Positions 50,340 to 59,088 of a stretch of 64,000 nt of DNA are shown piece after piece (the stretch's first letter is position 1; every line of letters begins with the position of its first letter). The DNA lies in contig NZ_CP063373.1 in the NCBI RefSeq assembly GCF_015160855.1, positions 2,728,001 to 2,792,000 of the forward strand, given 5' to 3'. The position numbers were made by a program, and so were the translations under genes. The DNA comes from Streptomyces ferrugineus (GTDB lineage: Bacteria; Actinomycetota; Actinomycetes; Streptomycetales; Streptomycetaceae). Under the pieces are notes generated by a model. The model saw only the letters and a program-made list of their open reading frames with translations, was not told where the DNA came from and did no database searches.

Positions 50340-51377
50340 GTGTTGGCGGACGATCAGCAGCGGGAGCCGAGTGTCGACCAGCCCGACGGCACCCGCCGCC
50401 GGGCCACGATCCATGACGTCGCCCGGCTGGCCGGAGTGTCACGTCAGACGGTCTCCCGCGCGGTCAACGACAAAGGCGAGATCGACCCGGCCACCAAGGA
50501 ACGGGTGCTGGAGGCGGCGCGGCTGCTGGACTACCGCCCAAGCCGTTTCGCGCGCGGCCTCGTGCAGAAGGGGACCGTGGCGGTGGGACTGGTGATTCCG
50601 GATCTGATGAATCCGTTCTTCCCCGAGGTCGCCGCCGGCGTGCTGGAGGCGGCCGAGCAGCGCGGGTGGCAGGTCGTGGTGTGGGATTCCCGCATCGACG
50701 AGAGCAGGGAGCGCGAGGCGCTCGACGTGCTCTCCCACCAGGCGGACGCGGTCGTGGGCTACTTCAAGAGCCCGGACGACGTGCTCGCCCGCCACCTCGG
50801 TGGGGTGCCGCTGGTGCTGCTGGAGCGCGGCCCGCAGCAGACCCGCTTCGCGGCCGTGGGGATCGACGCCGCCGCAGGGCTCGAACAGGGTATGGCGCAC
50901 CTGGTGGGGGCGGGGCACCGCGGGATCGGCATGCTGGACGGCGTGCATGGCCCCGGTCCGCGCCGGCAGGCCTTCCTGGAGCAGGCCCGGCGGCACGGTC
51001 TGCCCGTGGACGACGGTTGGACGGAGCTGTGCGACGAGCACAGCGTGGCCGGGGGTGAGGCCGGCATGGAGCGACTGCTCGACAGACGGCCCGAGATCAC
51101 CGCGGTGTTCGGCTTCAACGACCTCATGGCCGTCGGCGCGATGCGCGCCGCCCGGCGCCGGGGGCGGCGGGTCCCGGACGATCTGGCCGTCCTGGGCTTC
51201 GACGGACTGTCGCTGGGCGAGCTGGTGGAGCCCGCCCTGACCACCCTGCACCTCGACAAGCGGCGGCTCGGCCGACTGGCCGTCGAGCAGGTGGCCCGGC
51301 TGAGGGCGGGCGAGGAGCCGATGAGCGGCGCGGATGCCTGGGTCATTCCCGAGCTGGTCGTGCGGGCCTCCGCCTGA
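50340..51377 (+). CDS. LacI family transcriptional regulator
   Basis: A 345-residue regulator. The helix-turn-helix with hinge helix reads 'ATIHDVARLAGVSRQTVSRA' then 'LDYRPSRFARGL' (about 23-75). A periplasmic-binding-like effector domain (about 80-340) follows: 'VAVGLVIPDLMNPFFPEVAA', 'AVFGFNDLMAVGAMRAARRR' and 'LAVLGFDGLSLGELVEPALT'. GTG 50340 is preferred on the -10 spacing; GTG 50307 is an alternative. No sugar gene is adjacent, so its target is unknown. The block at 4-9.6 kb, which lacks its own regulator, is one candidate (speculative). Confidence 0.9.
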   Translation: MLADDQQREPSVDQPDGTRRRATIHDVARLAGVSRQTVSRAVNDKGEIDPATKERVLEAARLLDYRPSRFARGLVQKGTVAVGLVIPDLMNPFFPEVAAGVLEAAEQRGWQVVVWDSRIDESREREALDVLSHQADAVVGYFKSPDDVLARHLGGVPLVLLERGPQQTRFAAVGIDAAAGLEQGMAHLVGAGHRGIGMLDGVHGPGPRRQAFLEQARRHGLPVDDGWTELCDEHSVAGGEAGMERLLDRRPEITAVFGFNDLMAVGAMRAARRRGRRVPDDLAVLGFDGLSLGELVEPALTTLHLDKRRLGRLAVEQVARLRAGEEPMSGADAWVIPELVVRASA

Positions 51378-51404
51378 TACCGCCTGAGGGCCTCTGTGAC
51401 CACC

Positions 51405-51430
51405 GGGCGCCCCCTTCGCCGGGGGCGCCC
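51405..51430. terminator. Bidirectional terminator between lacI-like and terD-like genes
   Basis: GGGCGCCCCC (51405-51414), loop TTCGCC, GGGGGCGCCC (51421-51430): a perfect 10-base stem between convergent genes. Confidence 0.82.
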
Positions 51431-51448
51431 TGGACGTCGTACGACTGC

Positions 51449-52663
51449 CTACAGCGCCTGCGCCGCGGGCTTCACCATCCCCCGCACGGTCCGCGACTTC
51501 ACGAAGTCGCCCATGGCCGTCATCTCCCACTCGCCGGAGAACTGCCTGATCAGCTTGGCCATCATCACGCCCGTCTGCGCCTCGGCGTTGGTGAGGTCGA
51601 AGCGGACCAGCTCCTCGCCGGTCCCCGCGTCGAGGAGGCGGCAGTAGGCCTTGGCGACCTCGGTGAACTTCTGGCCGGAGAACGAGTTGACCGTGAAGAC
51701 CAGGCCGGTGACCTCCTGGGGCAGGCGTCCGAGGTCGACGGTGATGACCTCGTCGTCCCCGCCGCCCTCACCGGTGAGGTTGTCGCCGGAGTGGCGGATC
51801 GCGCCGTTGACGATCTGGAGCTTGCCGAAGTAGCAGCTGTCGATGTGGTTGCGCTGCGGGCCGTAGGCGATGACCGAGGCGTCCAGGTCGATGTCCTTGC
51901 CGCGGTACGCCGGCTCCCAGCCGAGGCCCATCTTGACCTGGGAGAGCAGCGGGCGGCCGCCCTTCACCAGGGACACGGTCTGGTTCTTCTGGAGGCTGAC
52001 CCGGCCCTTGTCGAGGTTGATCTTCCCGGCGCCCGGCGCGGGCGGGGCGGGCGGCGCCGCGGGGGCCGGGGGAGCGGCGGGAGTGGTCATCGGCGGGGCC
52101 GGCGGGGTGACCGGGGGCTGCATGGTGGGCTGCGGCGGGGCCACGGGGGCGGCCGGGGCCGGTTCCTCGACCGTGACGCCGAAGTCGGTGGCGATGCCGG
52201 CCAGGCCGTTGGCGTAGCCCTGGCCGACCGCGCGGGCCTTCCAGGCTCCGTTGCGCAGATAGACCTCGACGATCACCAGTGCCGTCTCGGTGCCGAGCTG
52301 CGGGGGCGTGAACGTGGCCAGGACGCTGTTGTCGTCCGCGTTGCGGATGGTGGCCGTCGGTTCGATGCCCTGGAAGGTCTGGCCGGCGGCGTCCGGGCTG
52401 GCGGTGACGACGATCTTCTCGATGCCGGGCGGGACGGCCGCGGTGTCGACGGTGATCGCGTCGGGGGCGGTGCCGCCGCCCGAGCGGTACGTCACGCCGG
52501 GGCCGCTCGGCTGGTTGTAGAAGATGAAGTCGTCGTCGGAGCGCACCTTGCCGTCGGCGGTGAGCAGCAGGCCCGATACGTCGAGCCGCACCGGGGCGGC
52601 GACGTCCACCGTCACACGCGCGGTGGAGAGAGGGATGTTCGAGCCGGGGGTCATAGCTGTCAT
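51449..52663 (-). CDS. Double TerD-domain protein
   Basis: A 404-residue protein with two calcium-binding TerD-type domains joined by a Pro/Ala-rich linker (about 170-215). Domain 1 (about 10-165): 'VRLDVSGLLLTADGKVRSDD' and 'DFIFYNQPSGPGVTYRSGGG'. Domain 2 (about 217-400): 'GWEPAYRGKDIDLDASVIAY' and 'GEGGGDDEVITVDLGRLP'. The acidic residues for Ca2+ (DIDLDAS and DD pairs) are present. TerD proteins are linked to tellurite resistance and stress or developmental signalling. No other ter gene is adjacent. ATG 52663 or the ATG three codons later may be the start. Confidence 0.92.
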   Translation of the reverse strand: MTAMTPGSNIPLSTARVTVDVAAPVRLDVSGLLLTADGKVRSDDDFIFYNQPSGPGVTYRSGGGTAPDAITVDTAAVPPGIEKIVVTASPDAAGQTFQGIEPTATIRNADDNSVLATFTPPQLGTETALVIVEVYLRNGAWKARAVGQGYANGLAGIATDFGVTVEEPAPAAPVAPPQPTMQPPVTPPAPPMTTPAAPPAPAAPPAPPAPGAGKINLDKGRVSLQKNQTVSLVKGGRPLLSQVKMGLGWEPAYRGKDIDLDASVIAYGPQRNHIDSCYFGKLQIVNGAIRHSGDNLTGEGGGDDEVITVDLGRLPQEVTGLVFTVNSFSGQKFTEVAKAYCRLLDAGTGEELVRFDLTNAEAQTGVMMAKLIRQFSGEWEMTAMGDFVKSRTVRGMVKPAAQAL

Positions 52664-52734
52664 GCCCGGTGAACGAGCGGAGGCGCTTTACCGTTCCCTT
52701 ACCTGGCAAACGGGTGCAGCGCCTCCGCCGGGGC

Positions 52735-53724
52735 CTACGGCACCACCACGATCTTGCGCCCCACCCCGGACGCGAACTGCTCCAGCGCCTGCGGGTAGCG
52801 GTCCAGTGGGATGCGGTCGCTGATGAAGATCTCCGGGTCGAGGACGCCGCCCGCGAAGAGTTCCGCCGCGCGTTCGAAGCTGTGGAGCACCGCCATGGAG
52901 CCGGTGATGGTGATCTCCTGGTTGTAGATGCGGTACGGGTCGATCGTCACGCGCGTCGCGTAGTCCGCCACCCCGAACTGCAGGAAGGTTCCCGCCTTGG
53001 CCACCCGGTCCAGGCCGTCCTGGATCGCCGCCGCGTTGCCCGTGGCGTCCACGACCAGGTCCCAGCCCTGCGGGCGGTCCAGCTCGTCGGGGTTCGCGGC
53101 GGTCGCCGAGACGCCGAGCCTGCGCGCGGTCTCCAGGCGGGACGGGTTCACGTCCACCATGTCCACGCTGGCCGCGCCGGTCCGCTTGGCCAGCTCCAGC
53201 ATCATCAGGCCCATCGTGCCGGAGCCGTAGATGAGGACGTGTGCGCCGAGGCGGGACTGCAGGACGTCGTAGCCGCGCACCGCGCAGGACAGGGGCTCCA
53301 CCAGGGCCGCGTCCTGGGTGCGGACGTGTTCGGGGAGCTTGACGCAGTTGGCCACGGGGGCCACCGCGTACCGCGCCGCGCCTCCGGCCGTCGTGACGCC
53401 GATCGCCGCCCAGCGTTCGCACAGGTTGTTGTGGCCGGTACGGCAGTAGCGGCACTCGTAGCAGTACAGCGACGGGTCGACCGCGACCCGGTCGCCCACC
53501 GACAGCTCCGTGACCTGGGTGCCCACCCCGACCACCGCGCCCGCGAACTCGTGCCCGGGCACGATCGGCAGCTTGGGGGCGAACTCGCCCTGGAGGATGT
53601 GCAGATCGGTTCCGCACAGGCCGCACGCCGCGACCTCGACCACGACGTCGCGCGGTCCTGGCGTCGGGTCCGGGACCTCGGCGACGACGGCCTTGCCCAC
53701 GGACTCGATGACGGCGGCCTTCAT
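52735..53724 (-). CDS. Zinc-dependent alcohol/polyol dehydrogenase (MDR family)
   Basis: A 329-residue medium-chain dehydrogenase. The catalytic zinc ligands are Cys37, His58 and Glu59 ('GLCGTDLHI', 'PGHEFAGAVV'). The structural zinc set is Cys88, Cys91, Cys94 and Cys102 ('CYECRYCRTGHNNLC'). The Rossmann motif is 'VLIYGSGTMGLMMLEL'. It resembles sorbitol, threonine or L-iditol dehydrogenases. It overlaps the last permease gene by 4 bases, so it should oxidise the polyol brought in by that transporter to the ketose. Confidence 0.92.
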   Translation of the reverse strand: MKAAVIESVGKAVVAEVPDPTPGPRDVVVEVAACGLCGTDLHILQGEFAPKLPIVPGHEFAGAVVGVGTQVTELSVGDRVAVDPSLYCYECRYCRTGHNNLCERWAAIGVTTAGGAARYAVAPVANCVKLPEHVRTQDAALVEPLSCAVRGYDVLQSRLGAHVLIYGSGTMGLMMLELAKRTGAASVDMVDVNPSRLETARRLGVSATAANPDELDRPQGWDLVVDATGNAAAIQDGLDRVAKAGTFLQFGVADYATRVTIDPYRIYNQEITITGSMAVLHSFERAAELFAGGVLDPEIFISDRIPLDRYPQALEQFASGVGRKIVVVP

Positions 53725-54590
53725 TTCACGGCTCCCAACGACAGGCCCTGGACCAGCTTGTCCTGGGCGGCGAACCCCGCGGCGAGCACCGGCAGGGAGA
53801 TGACGAGCGACGCGGCGCACACCTTGGCCAGGAACAGGCCCTGGCTGGTGATGAAGCCGGTCAGGAAGACGGGGGCGGTCTCGGCGACCACGCCGGACAG
53901 CACCCGGGCGAACAGCAGCTCGTTCCAGCTGAAGATGAAGCAGATCAGGGACGTCGCCGCGATGCCCGGCAGGGCGATGGGAGCGACCACGCGCCACAGG
54001 ATCGTCGGCAGCCGCGCACCGTCGATCTGCGCCGCCTCGATGATCGCGACCGGGACCTCGGAGAGGAACGACTGCATCATCCACACCGCGATCGGCAGGT
54101 TCATGGCCGTGTAGAGGATGACCAGCGCCCAGATGTTGTCGAGCAGGCCGGTGTTCTTCGCGAACAGGTAGATCGGCAGCAGTCCCGCCACCAGCGGCAG
54201 CATCTTGGTGGAGAGGAAGAAGAACAGCACGTCCGTCCACTTCTTCACCGGACGGATCGACAGCGCGTACGCGGCGGGCAGCGCCAGGGCCAGCGTCAGC
54301 AGCGTCGAGGCCACCGAGGCCGTCGCCGAGTTGATCAGCGAGGGCCAGGGGCTGGCGCCGCCGCCCGCGCCGAAGAACTCGCGGTAGCCGTCGAGGGTGA
54401 GCGAGGCGGCGACGGATGGCGGGTTGGTCGCCGCGTCGGCCTCGGAGTGGAAGGACGTCAGGACCATCCAGAGGATGGGCAGGACGAAGAGGAAGCCGGC
54501 CAGCCAGGCGGCGATCCCCAGGGCCGCGCCCTGGAGCCGGGCGCGCGGCCGGGACGGGCGCGGGGCGGCGGTGGTGAGCGTGGCGGTCAT
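53721..54590 (-). CDS. Polyol/sugar ABC transporter permease (MalG type)
   Basis: A 289-residue membrane protein with six helices and the EAA loop 'IEAAQIDGARLPTILWRVVA'. 'TKMLPLVAGLLPIYL' is typical of the sorbitol/mannitol (SmoG-like) permeases. The ATG at 54590 shares one base with the stop of the first permease gene. Its stop overlaps the dehydrogenase start (ATGA). It pairs with the permease encoded upstream. Confidence 0.93.
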   Translation of the reverse strand: MTATLTTAAPRPSRPRARLQGAALGIAAWLAGFLFVLPILWMVLTSFHSEADAATNPPSVAASLTLDGYREFFGAGGGASPWPSLINSATASVASTLLTLALALPAAYALSIRPVKKWTDVLFFFLSTKMLPLVAGLLPIYLFAKNTGLLDNIWALVILYTAMNLPIAVWMMQSFLSEVPVAIIEAAQIDGARLPTILWRVVAPIALPGIAATSLICFIFSWNELLFARVLSGVVAETAPVFLTGFITSQGLFLAKVCAASLVISLPVLAAGFAAQDKLVQGLSLGAVK

Positions 54591-55537
54591 CAGCGGGACA
54601 CCTCCGCGCGGAACAGGGACGACACCACGCGCAGGGCGAAGGTCGCGAGGATGATCGAGCCGATGACGACGATGACGCCGGCCGCCGAGGCGAGTCCGTT
54701 CTCGTGCGCCTGGTAGAAGGTCTGGTAGATGGTGTACGGCAGGTTCGCGGTGCCCAGTCCGCCGGAGGTGATGGTGTACACCGCGTCGAAGTTCTGCACG
54801 ATGTAGATCGAGCCGAGCAGCACGCTCAGTTCGATGTAGCGGCGGATGTGCGGCAGCGTCATGTGGACGAACACCTGCCAGTCGTTCGCGCCGTCCACCC
54901 GGGCCGCCTCCAGCAGTTGCGGGTCACGGCTCTGCAGCCCGGCGAGCAGGATCAGCGTCATGAAGGGCGTCCACTGCCAGATCAGCGAGGCCTCGACCGC
55001 GATCAGCGGCATCTCGGAGATCCAGTCCGGCTGGACCGCGCCGTCCCCTCCGATCCAGTGCAGGATGCCGTTGAACAGGCCGTACTCGGGGTTGAAGAGC
55101 ACGTGCTTCCATAGCAGCGCGGCCGCGATCGGCACCAGCAGGAACGGGGCGATGAGCATGGTGCGCACCGCTGCCCGGCCGCGGAACCTGCGGTCAAGCA
55201 GCAGGGCCAGCAGCAGGCCCAGCACCAGGCTGACGAGGACGACCGTCGCGGTCAGCAGGATCGTCGTCCACACCGACTTGCGCAGTTCGGGTGTGCTCAG
55301 CACTTCCGAGTAGTTGGCGAAGCCGGCGAAGTGGCGGTCGTCCGGGTAGAGGGCGTTCCAGTCGAAGAACGAGATGACCAGGGTGGCCACGAAGGGCAGC
55401 TGGGTCACGACGATCATGAAGATCAGCGCGGGCAGCAGCGGGGCCCGGGTGGCCCAGGCGCGCATCCGGTTCGGCCGCCGGGCCGCCGGCCGCGGGGAGG
55501 CGGCGGCGACCCGGGTGGGGGGAGTCGTCACGGTCAT
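54590..55537 (-). CDS. Polyol/sugar ABC transporter permease (MalF type)
   Basis: A 315-residue permease of normal length. Six hydrophobic segments lie from about residue 33 onward, with the EAA loop 'LEAARVDGANDWQVFVHMTL' and 'NFDAVYTITSGGLGTANLPY' near the end. The ATG at 55537 shares one base with the binding-protein stop. Unlike the MalF-type subunit at 7360-8724 it has no large insert. Confidence 0.93.
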   Translation of the reverse strand: MTVTTPPTRVAAASPRPAARRPNRMRAWATRAPLLPALIFMIVVTQLPFVATLVISFFDWNALYPDDRHFAGFANYSEVLSTPELRKSVWTTILLTATVVLVSLVLGLLLALLLDRRFRGRAAVRTMLIAPFLLVPIAAALLWKHVLFNPEYGLFNGILHWIGGDGAVQPDWISEMPLIAVEASLIWQWTPFMTLILLAGLQSRDPQLLEAARVDGANDWQVFVHMTLPHIRRYIELSVLLGSIYIVQNFDAVYTITSGGLGTANLPYTIYQTFYQAHENGLASAAGVIVVIGSIILATFALRVVSSLFRAEVSR

Positions 55538-56898
55538 CACTGGTACTTCTTTCCGACGGCCTCGGCGAGCTTCTGCGACTTGCTCAGGGCGCTGTCCACC
55601 GACTGGCGGCCGGCGATCGCGGCGCTGATCTCCTGGGAGACCTTGGTGCCCAGGTCGGTGAACTCGGGGATGCCGACGAACTGGATGCCGGGCGCGGGCC
55701 GGGGCTGCACGCCCGGGTCCTCCGGCTTGGCGTTGGCGATGGCGTCCCGGGTGACGTCGGCGAAGGCGGCCGCGTCCTTGCGGTACTCCGGGATGTCGTA
55801 CGTCGACGCCCGCTTGCCGCCGGGCACGTTGGCCCAGCCGATCTTCTCGCCGACGAGCTTCTCGTACTCCTTGCCGGAGGCCCAGGAGATGAACTTCCAG
55901 GCGTTCTCGGCGTTCTTGGACGCCTTCTGGACGCCCCAGGCCCAGGTGTAGAGCCAGCCGGAGCTGTCGGTCTTCTCGACCGGCGCGGGGACGTAGCCGA
56001 TCTTGCCCTTGACCGGGGAGCCGGAGGCCTCCAGGGAGCCGGCGCCGGCGGTGGCGTCGTACCACATGGCCGTCTTGCCCTGGGTCATGTTGTTCAGGCA
56101 CTCGGCGTAGCCGGACTGCGCGGCGCCCGCCTCGCCGTGCTCGCGGACCAGGTCGACGTAGAACTTCGTTGCCTCCTTGGTCTCCTTGGAGTCCAGCTGG
56201 GCGTTCCAGTCCTTGTCGAACCAGGTGCCGCCGTAGGTGTTGATGACCGTGGTCAGCGGTGCCATGACCTCGCCCCAGCCGGGCAGGCCGCGCAGACAGA
56301 TGCCCTTCATGCCGGACTCGGCCGCGTCCACCTTGGCGGCGAGGTCGGCGACCTGCTTCCAGGTGGGCTTGGCGGGCATCGTCAGGCCCGCCTTCTCGAA
56401 GACGTCCTTGCGGTACATCAGGAAGGAGGACTCGCCGTAGAAGGGCTCGCCGTAGAGCTTGCCGTCCTCCGCGGTGAGGGCCTGGGTCATCGGCTTGAGG
56501 ATGTCGTCCTGGTCGAAGGCGGTGTCGCCCTTGACGTACTCGTCCAGGGAGTGGAGCCACCCGTTCTTGGCGTAGATCGGGATCTCGTAGTTGCTCAGGG
56601 TGGCGACGTCGTACTGGCCCGCCTGGTTGGCGAAGTCCTGGCTGATCTTGTCGCGGACGTCGTTCTCGGGCAGGACGGTGAAGTTCACCTTGATCCCGGT
56701 GTCCTTGGTGAAGTTGTCGGCGGTGAGCTTCTGCAGCTCCACCATCTGCGGGTTGTTCACCATCAGGACGTTGATGGACTTGCCGTCGGAGGATCCGGAC
56801 CCGCCGGCGCCCGCGCAGGCGGCGAGCGGAGTGATCAGCGTCCCTACGGCTGCCACGAGAAGGATGGATCGTGGCGCGCGTCGGCTCTGGGTTCGCAT
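55537..56898 (-). CDS. Polyol/sugar ABC transporter binding lipoprotein
   Basis: A 453-residue family 1 binding protein. ATG 56898 is preferred to the ATG six codons upstream because AGGAG lies 7 bases before it. Signal 'SRRAPRSILLVAAVGTLITP' leads to lipobox LAAC. 'GEPFYGESSFLMYRKDVFEK' and 'AENAWKFISWASGKEYEKLV' place it with sorbitol/mannitol-type (SmoE-like) binding proteins. It is the first transporter gene of the operon and lies 119 bases downstream of the DeoR regulator. An ATPase is missing and is probably the shared MsiK (inference). Confidence 0.93.
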   Translation of the reverse strand: MRTQSRRAPRSILLVAAVGTLITPLAACAGAGGSGSSDGKSINVLMVNNPQMVELQKLTADNFTKDTGIKVNFTVLPENDVRDKISQDFANQAGQYDVATLSNYEIPIYAKNGWLHSLDEYVKGDTAFDQDDILKPMTQALTAEDGKLYGEPFYGESSFLMYRKDVFEKAGLTMPAKPTWKQVADLAAKVDAAESGMKGICLRGLPGWGEVMAPLTTVINTYGGTWFDKDWNAQLDSKETKEATKFYVDLVREHGEAGAAQSGYAECLNNMTQGKTAMWYDATAGAGSLEASGSPVKGKIGYVPAPVEKTDSSGWLYTWAWGVQKASKNAENAWKFISWASGKEYEKLVGEKIGWANVPGGKRASTYDIPEYRKDAAAFADVTRDAIANAKPEDPGVQPRPAPGIQFVGIPEFTDLGTKVSQEISAAIAGRQSVDSALSKSQKLAEAVGKKYQ

Positions 56899-57017
56899 GC
56901 TGGTGCTCCTGGACATTTAGTGACAAAGGGGACGGTTGTGGGTATGGGAGTGCCCTATGGGGTGGGTCGGTGGGATCTCTGGCTCTTCGGTTGGGGGCGC
57001 CTGGGGCGGCGCGGACG

Positions 57018-57800
57018 TCAGACGCGGATGACCTGTGGCCCCAGCAACGAGTAGCGGTGGGCCTTGGCCGCGGGGAGCAGGGTGCTCGTCACGATCGCCT
57101 CCAGCGCGCCGACCTCGGCGAACCGGCAGAAGCTGACCGCTCCGAACTTGGTGTGCACCCCGGCGAAGATCGTGCGCCGCGCGGACCGGATCGCCTGCGA
57201 CTTGACCTCGCTGACCGCGGGGTCGGGCGTGGTGAGGCCGTGGTCGCGGGAGATGCCGTTGGCGCCGATGAACGCCAGGTCGATGACGAAGCCGGCGAGC
57301 ATCTTCGTCGTCCAGTGGTCGACGGTGGCCAGCGTGCCGGAGCGCACCCGGCCGCCGAGCAGCAGTACGGAGACCTTCTCGGCCTCGGCGAGGGCGCCCG
57401 CGACCGGCAGGGACGCGGTGACCACGGTCAGTGGCCGGTCCGTGGGCAGGGACTCGGCGACGAGCTGCGGGGTGAAGCCCTCGTCGACGAAGACCGTCTC
57501 GGCGTCCCCGAGCAGCCCGGCCGCCGCGGCCGCGATCCGGCGCTTCTCGGGCACGTGGCTGGTGGCGCGGAAGGCGAGCGTCGTCTCGAAGCCGGCGCTC
57601 TCCACGGGGTAGGCGCCGCCGTGGGTGCGGCGGAGCAGACCGTGGTCCTCCAGGACGCGCAGGTCCCGGCGCACGGTCTCCTTGGCGACGCCCAGGTCCG
57701 TGGCGAGCGCGGTGACGTCGACCGAGCCGGTGGCCCGCGCGAGGCGCACGATCTCACGCTGGCGTTCCTCGGCGGTCTTCGCCGTATTCGCCGTCGTCAT
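57018..57800 (-). CDS. DeoR family regulator of the polyol transporter
   Basis: A 260-residue regulator. The helix-turn-helix (about 10-65) reads 'EERQREIVRLARATGSVDVT' and 'LGVAKETVRRDLRVLEDHGL' then the DeoR hallmark 'LRRTHGGAYP'. The effector domain (about 80-240) has 'VFVDEGFTPQLVAESLP', 'LTVVTASLPVAGALAEAEKV' and 'GANGISRDHGLTTPDPAVSE'. Such domains sense phosphorylated sugars. It stands directly upstream of the transporter operon. ATG 57800 is used; GTG 57809 with GGAAG is an alternative. Repeats upstream suggest autoregulation. Confidence 0.92.
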   Translation of the reverse strand: MTTANTAKTAEERQREIVRLARATGSVDVTALATDLGVAKETVRRDLRVLEDHGLLRRTHGGAYPVESAGFETTLAFRATSHVPEKRRIAAAAAGLLGDAETVFVDEGFTPQLVAESLPTDRPLTVVTASLPVAGALAEAEKVSVLLLGGRVRSGTLATVDHWTTKMLAGFVIDLAFIGANGISRDHGLTTPDPAVSEVKSQAIRSARRTIFAGVHTKFGAVSFCRFAEVGALEAIVTSTLLPAAKAHRYSLLGPQVIRV

Positions 57801-57863
57801 CGTCGACACCCGCTTCCGTGCTGTGCTGCCTGACTCGATCGCCTCGGGGTGATCGGACCGTGT

Positions 57864-57973
57864 TGCCCGTTCGGGCCCGGTGGGGCCCATGGGGGAAGTT
57901 CTACAGCGGCAAAGCGGGACTGAACAGGCCTGTTGCCGAGTCGATGCTGCCCGTTTATGCCCGTTCGACTCGG
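57864..57973 (-). promoter_or_regulatory. Composite repeats upstream of the deoR-like gene
   Basis: The 10-base unit TGCCCGTTCG or TGCCCGTTTA occurs at 57864-57873, 57948-57957 and 57958-57967, the last two head to tail. They are bracketed by a perfect 9-base inverted repeat CCGAGTCGA (57936-57944) / TCGACTCGG (57965-57973). DeoR proteins often bind repeated short units, so this is a candidate operator. The rest of 57801-58048 shows nothing else. Confidence 0.5.
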
Positions 57974-58048
57974 CGCGTGACCGTCTCGGACCTGGGCGGC
58001 CGTAGATCGCGACGTGAGATCGGGCAGCGCGGATGCCCGAATACGGAA

Positions 58049-58077
58049 GCGGACGGGCCCGTTCGGTGCCCGTCCGC
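58049..58077 (-). terminator. Terminator downstream of the uronate dehydrogenase gene
   Basis: GCGGACGGGC (58049-58058), loop CCGTTCGGT, GCCCGTCCGC (58068-58077): a perfect 10-base stem 22 bases beyond the stop of the minus-strand gene. Confidence 0.65.
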
Positions 58078-58099
58078 CCTTTCCGCGCGCCCGTTTCGG

Positions 58100-58909
58100 T
58101 CAGTACGGCCAGATCGGCGGGTCGCTCACGAAGTGGCCGCCCAGGTAGGCGTGCGCGATGTTCTCCGGGTCGAGCTCGCCCTGCTCGGCGATCAGCTTCT
58201 CGGCGTACGGCTCGGAGTCGTCCCGCGGCTCGTAGCCGAGGGCGCGGGCGGTGGTCAGGTCCCACCACAGGCGGGTGTTCGCGGAGGAGCCGTGGACGAC
58301 CGTGTGCTCGACGCCCTCGGCGGTCAGGGCCGCGTGGAAGAGGCGGGCGCCGTCGGCGGGGCTCATCCACACCGAGAGCATGCGGACGCTGGTCGGCTCG
58401 GGGAAGCAGGAGCCGATGCGCACGGACACCGTCTCCAGGCCGTACTTGTCCCAGTAGAACTGGGCGAGGTCCTCACCGAAGGACTTGGACAGGCCGTAGA
58501 AGGTGTCCGGGCGGTGCGGCGTGTCGATGGGGATGAGCGGGTCGTCACCTCGGGGGCGGGGGGTGAACCCCACCGCGTGGTTGGAGGAGGCGAAGACGAT
58601 CCGTCCGACGCCCTCCGTGCGCGCGGCCTCGTACAGGTTGTACGTCCCCTCGATGTTCGCCTTGAGGATCTTCTCGAACGGGGCTTCCAGGGAGATGCCC
58701 GCGAGGTGGATGATCGCGTCGACGCCCCGCACGGCCGCGCGCAGCGCGTCCCGGTCGGCCAGATCGGCGACGATCGCGCCCGGCTCGCCCTCGATCGGGC
58801 GCAGGTCGAGCAGCCGCAGCTCGTAGCCGTACGCCGGCAGCAGGTCCCGCATCAGGGTGCCGAGTCCGCCGGCGGCGCCGGTGAGCAGAACGGTGCGGGG
58901 CGCTGGCAT
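58100..58909 (-). CDS. udh: NAD-dependent uronate dehydrogenase (SDR family)
   Basis: A 269-residue extended short-chain dehydrogenase. The nucleotide motif GAAGGLG (11-17), 'DLADRDALRAAVRGVDAIIH', 'FASSNHAVGFTPR' and the catalytic Tyr138-x3-Lys142 (FYGLSKSFGE) are present. The 'SSNHAVGF' and 'LWWDLT' elements resemble uronate dehydrogenases, which oxidise glucuronate or galacturonate to aldarolactones. AAGGAG lies before the ATG. It is divergent from the 5-dehydro-4-deoxyglucarate dehydratase gene, and together they fit the oxidative uronate pathway. Confidence 0.85.
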   Translation of the reverse strand: MPAPRTVLLTGAAGGLGTLMRDLLPAYGYELRLLDLRPIEGEPGAIVADLADRDALRAAVRGVDAIIHLAGISLEAPFEKILKANIEGTYNLYEAARTEGVGRIVFASSNHAVGFTPRPRGDDPLIPIDTPHRPDTFYGLSKSFGEDLAQFYWDKYGLETVSVRIGSCFPEPTSVRMLSVWMSPADGARLFHAALTAEGVEHTVVHGSSANTRLWWDLTTARALGYEPRDDSEPYAEKLIAEQGELDPENIAHAYLGGHFVSDPPIWPY

Positions 58910-58980
58910 CCTCGGAACTCCTTCGATCGGCGGCCGTATGGGTGCCCGGTATTCACATGCGTGGACTAGTTAAGGATCAA

Positions 58981-59052
58981 CACCCTTTCTCGTCAAGGGT
59001 GGTGTAGTGCATGTTCATAAACGTAAACTCTGATCAGAATACTGCACTGCTT
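58981..59052. promoter_or_regulatory. Inverted repeats in the divergent uronate-gene promoter
   Basis: CACCCTT-TCTCGTC-AAGGGTG (58981-59001) is a perfect 7-7-7 repeat. Further on, AGTGCA (59006-59011) and TGCACT (59043-59048) form arms around an AT-rich, promoter-like stretch. One regulator could control both directions. No regulator gene adjoins. Confidence 0.45.
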
Positions 59053-59088
59053 CCTGATACTCACCCGTTCTCGTCCTAGGGAGAGCCC

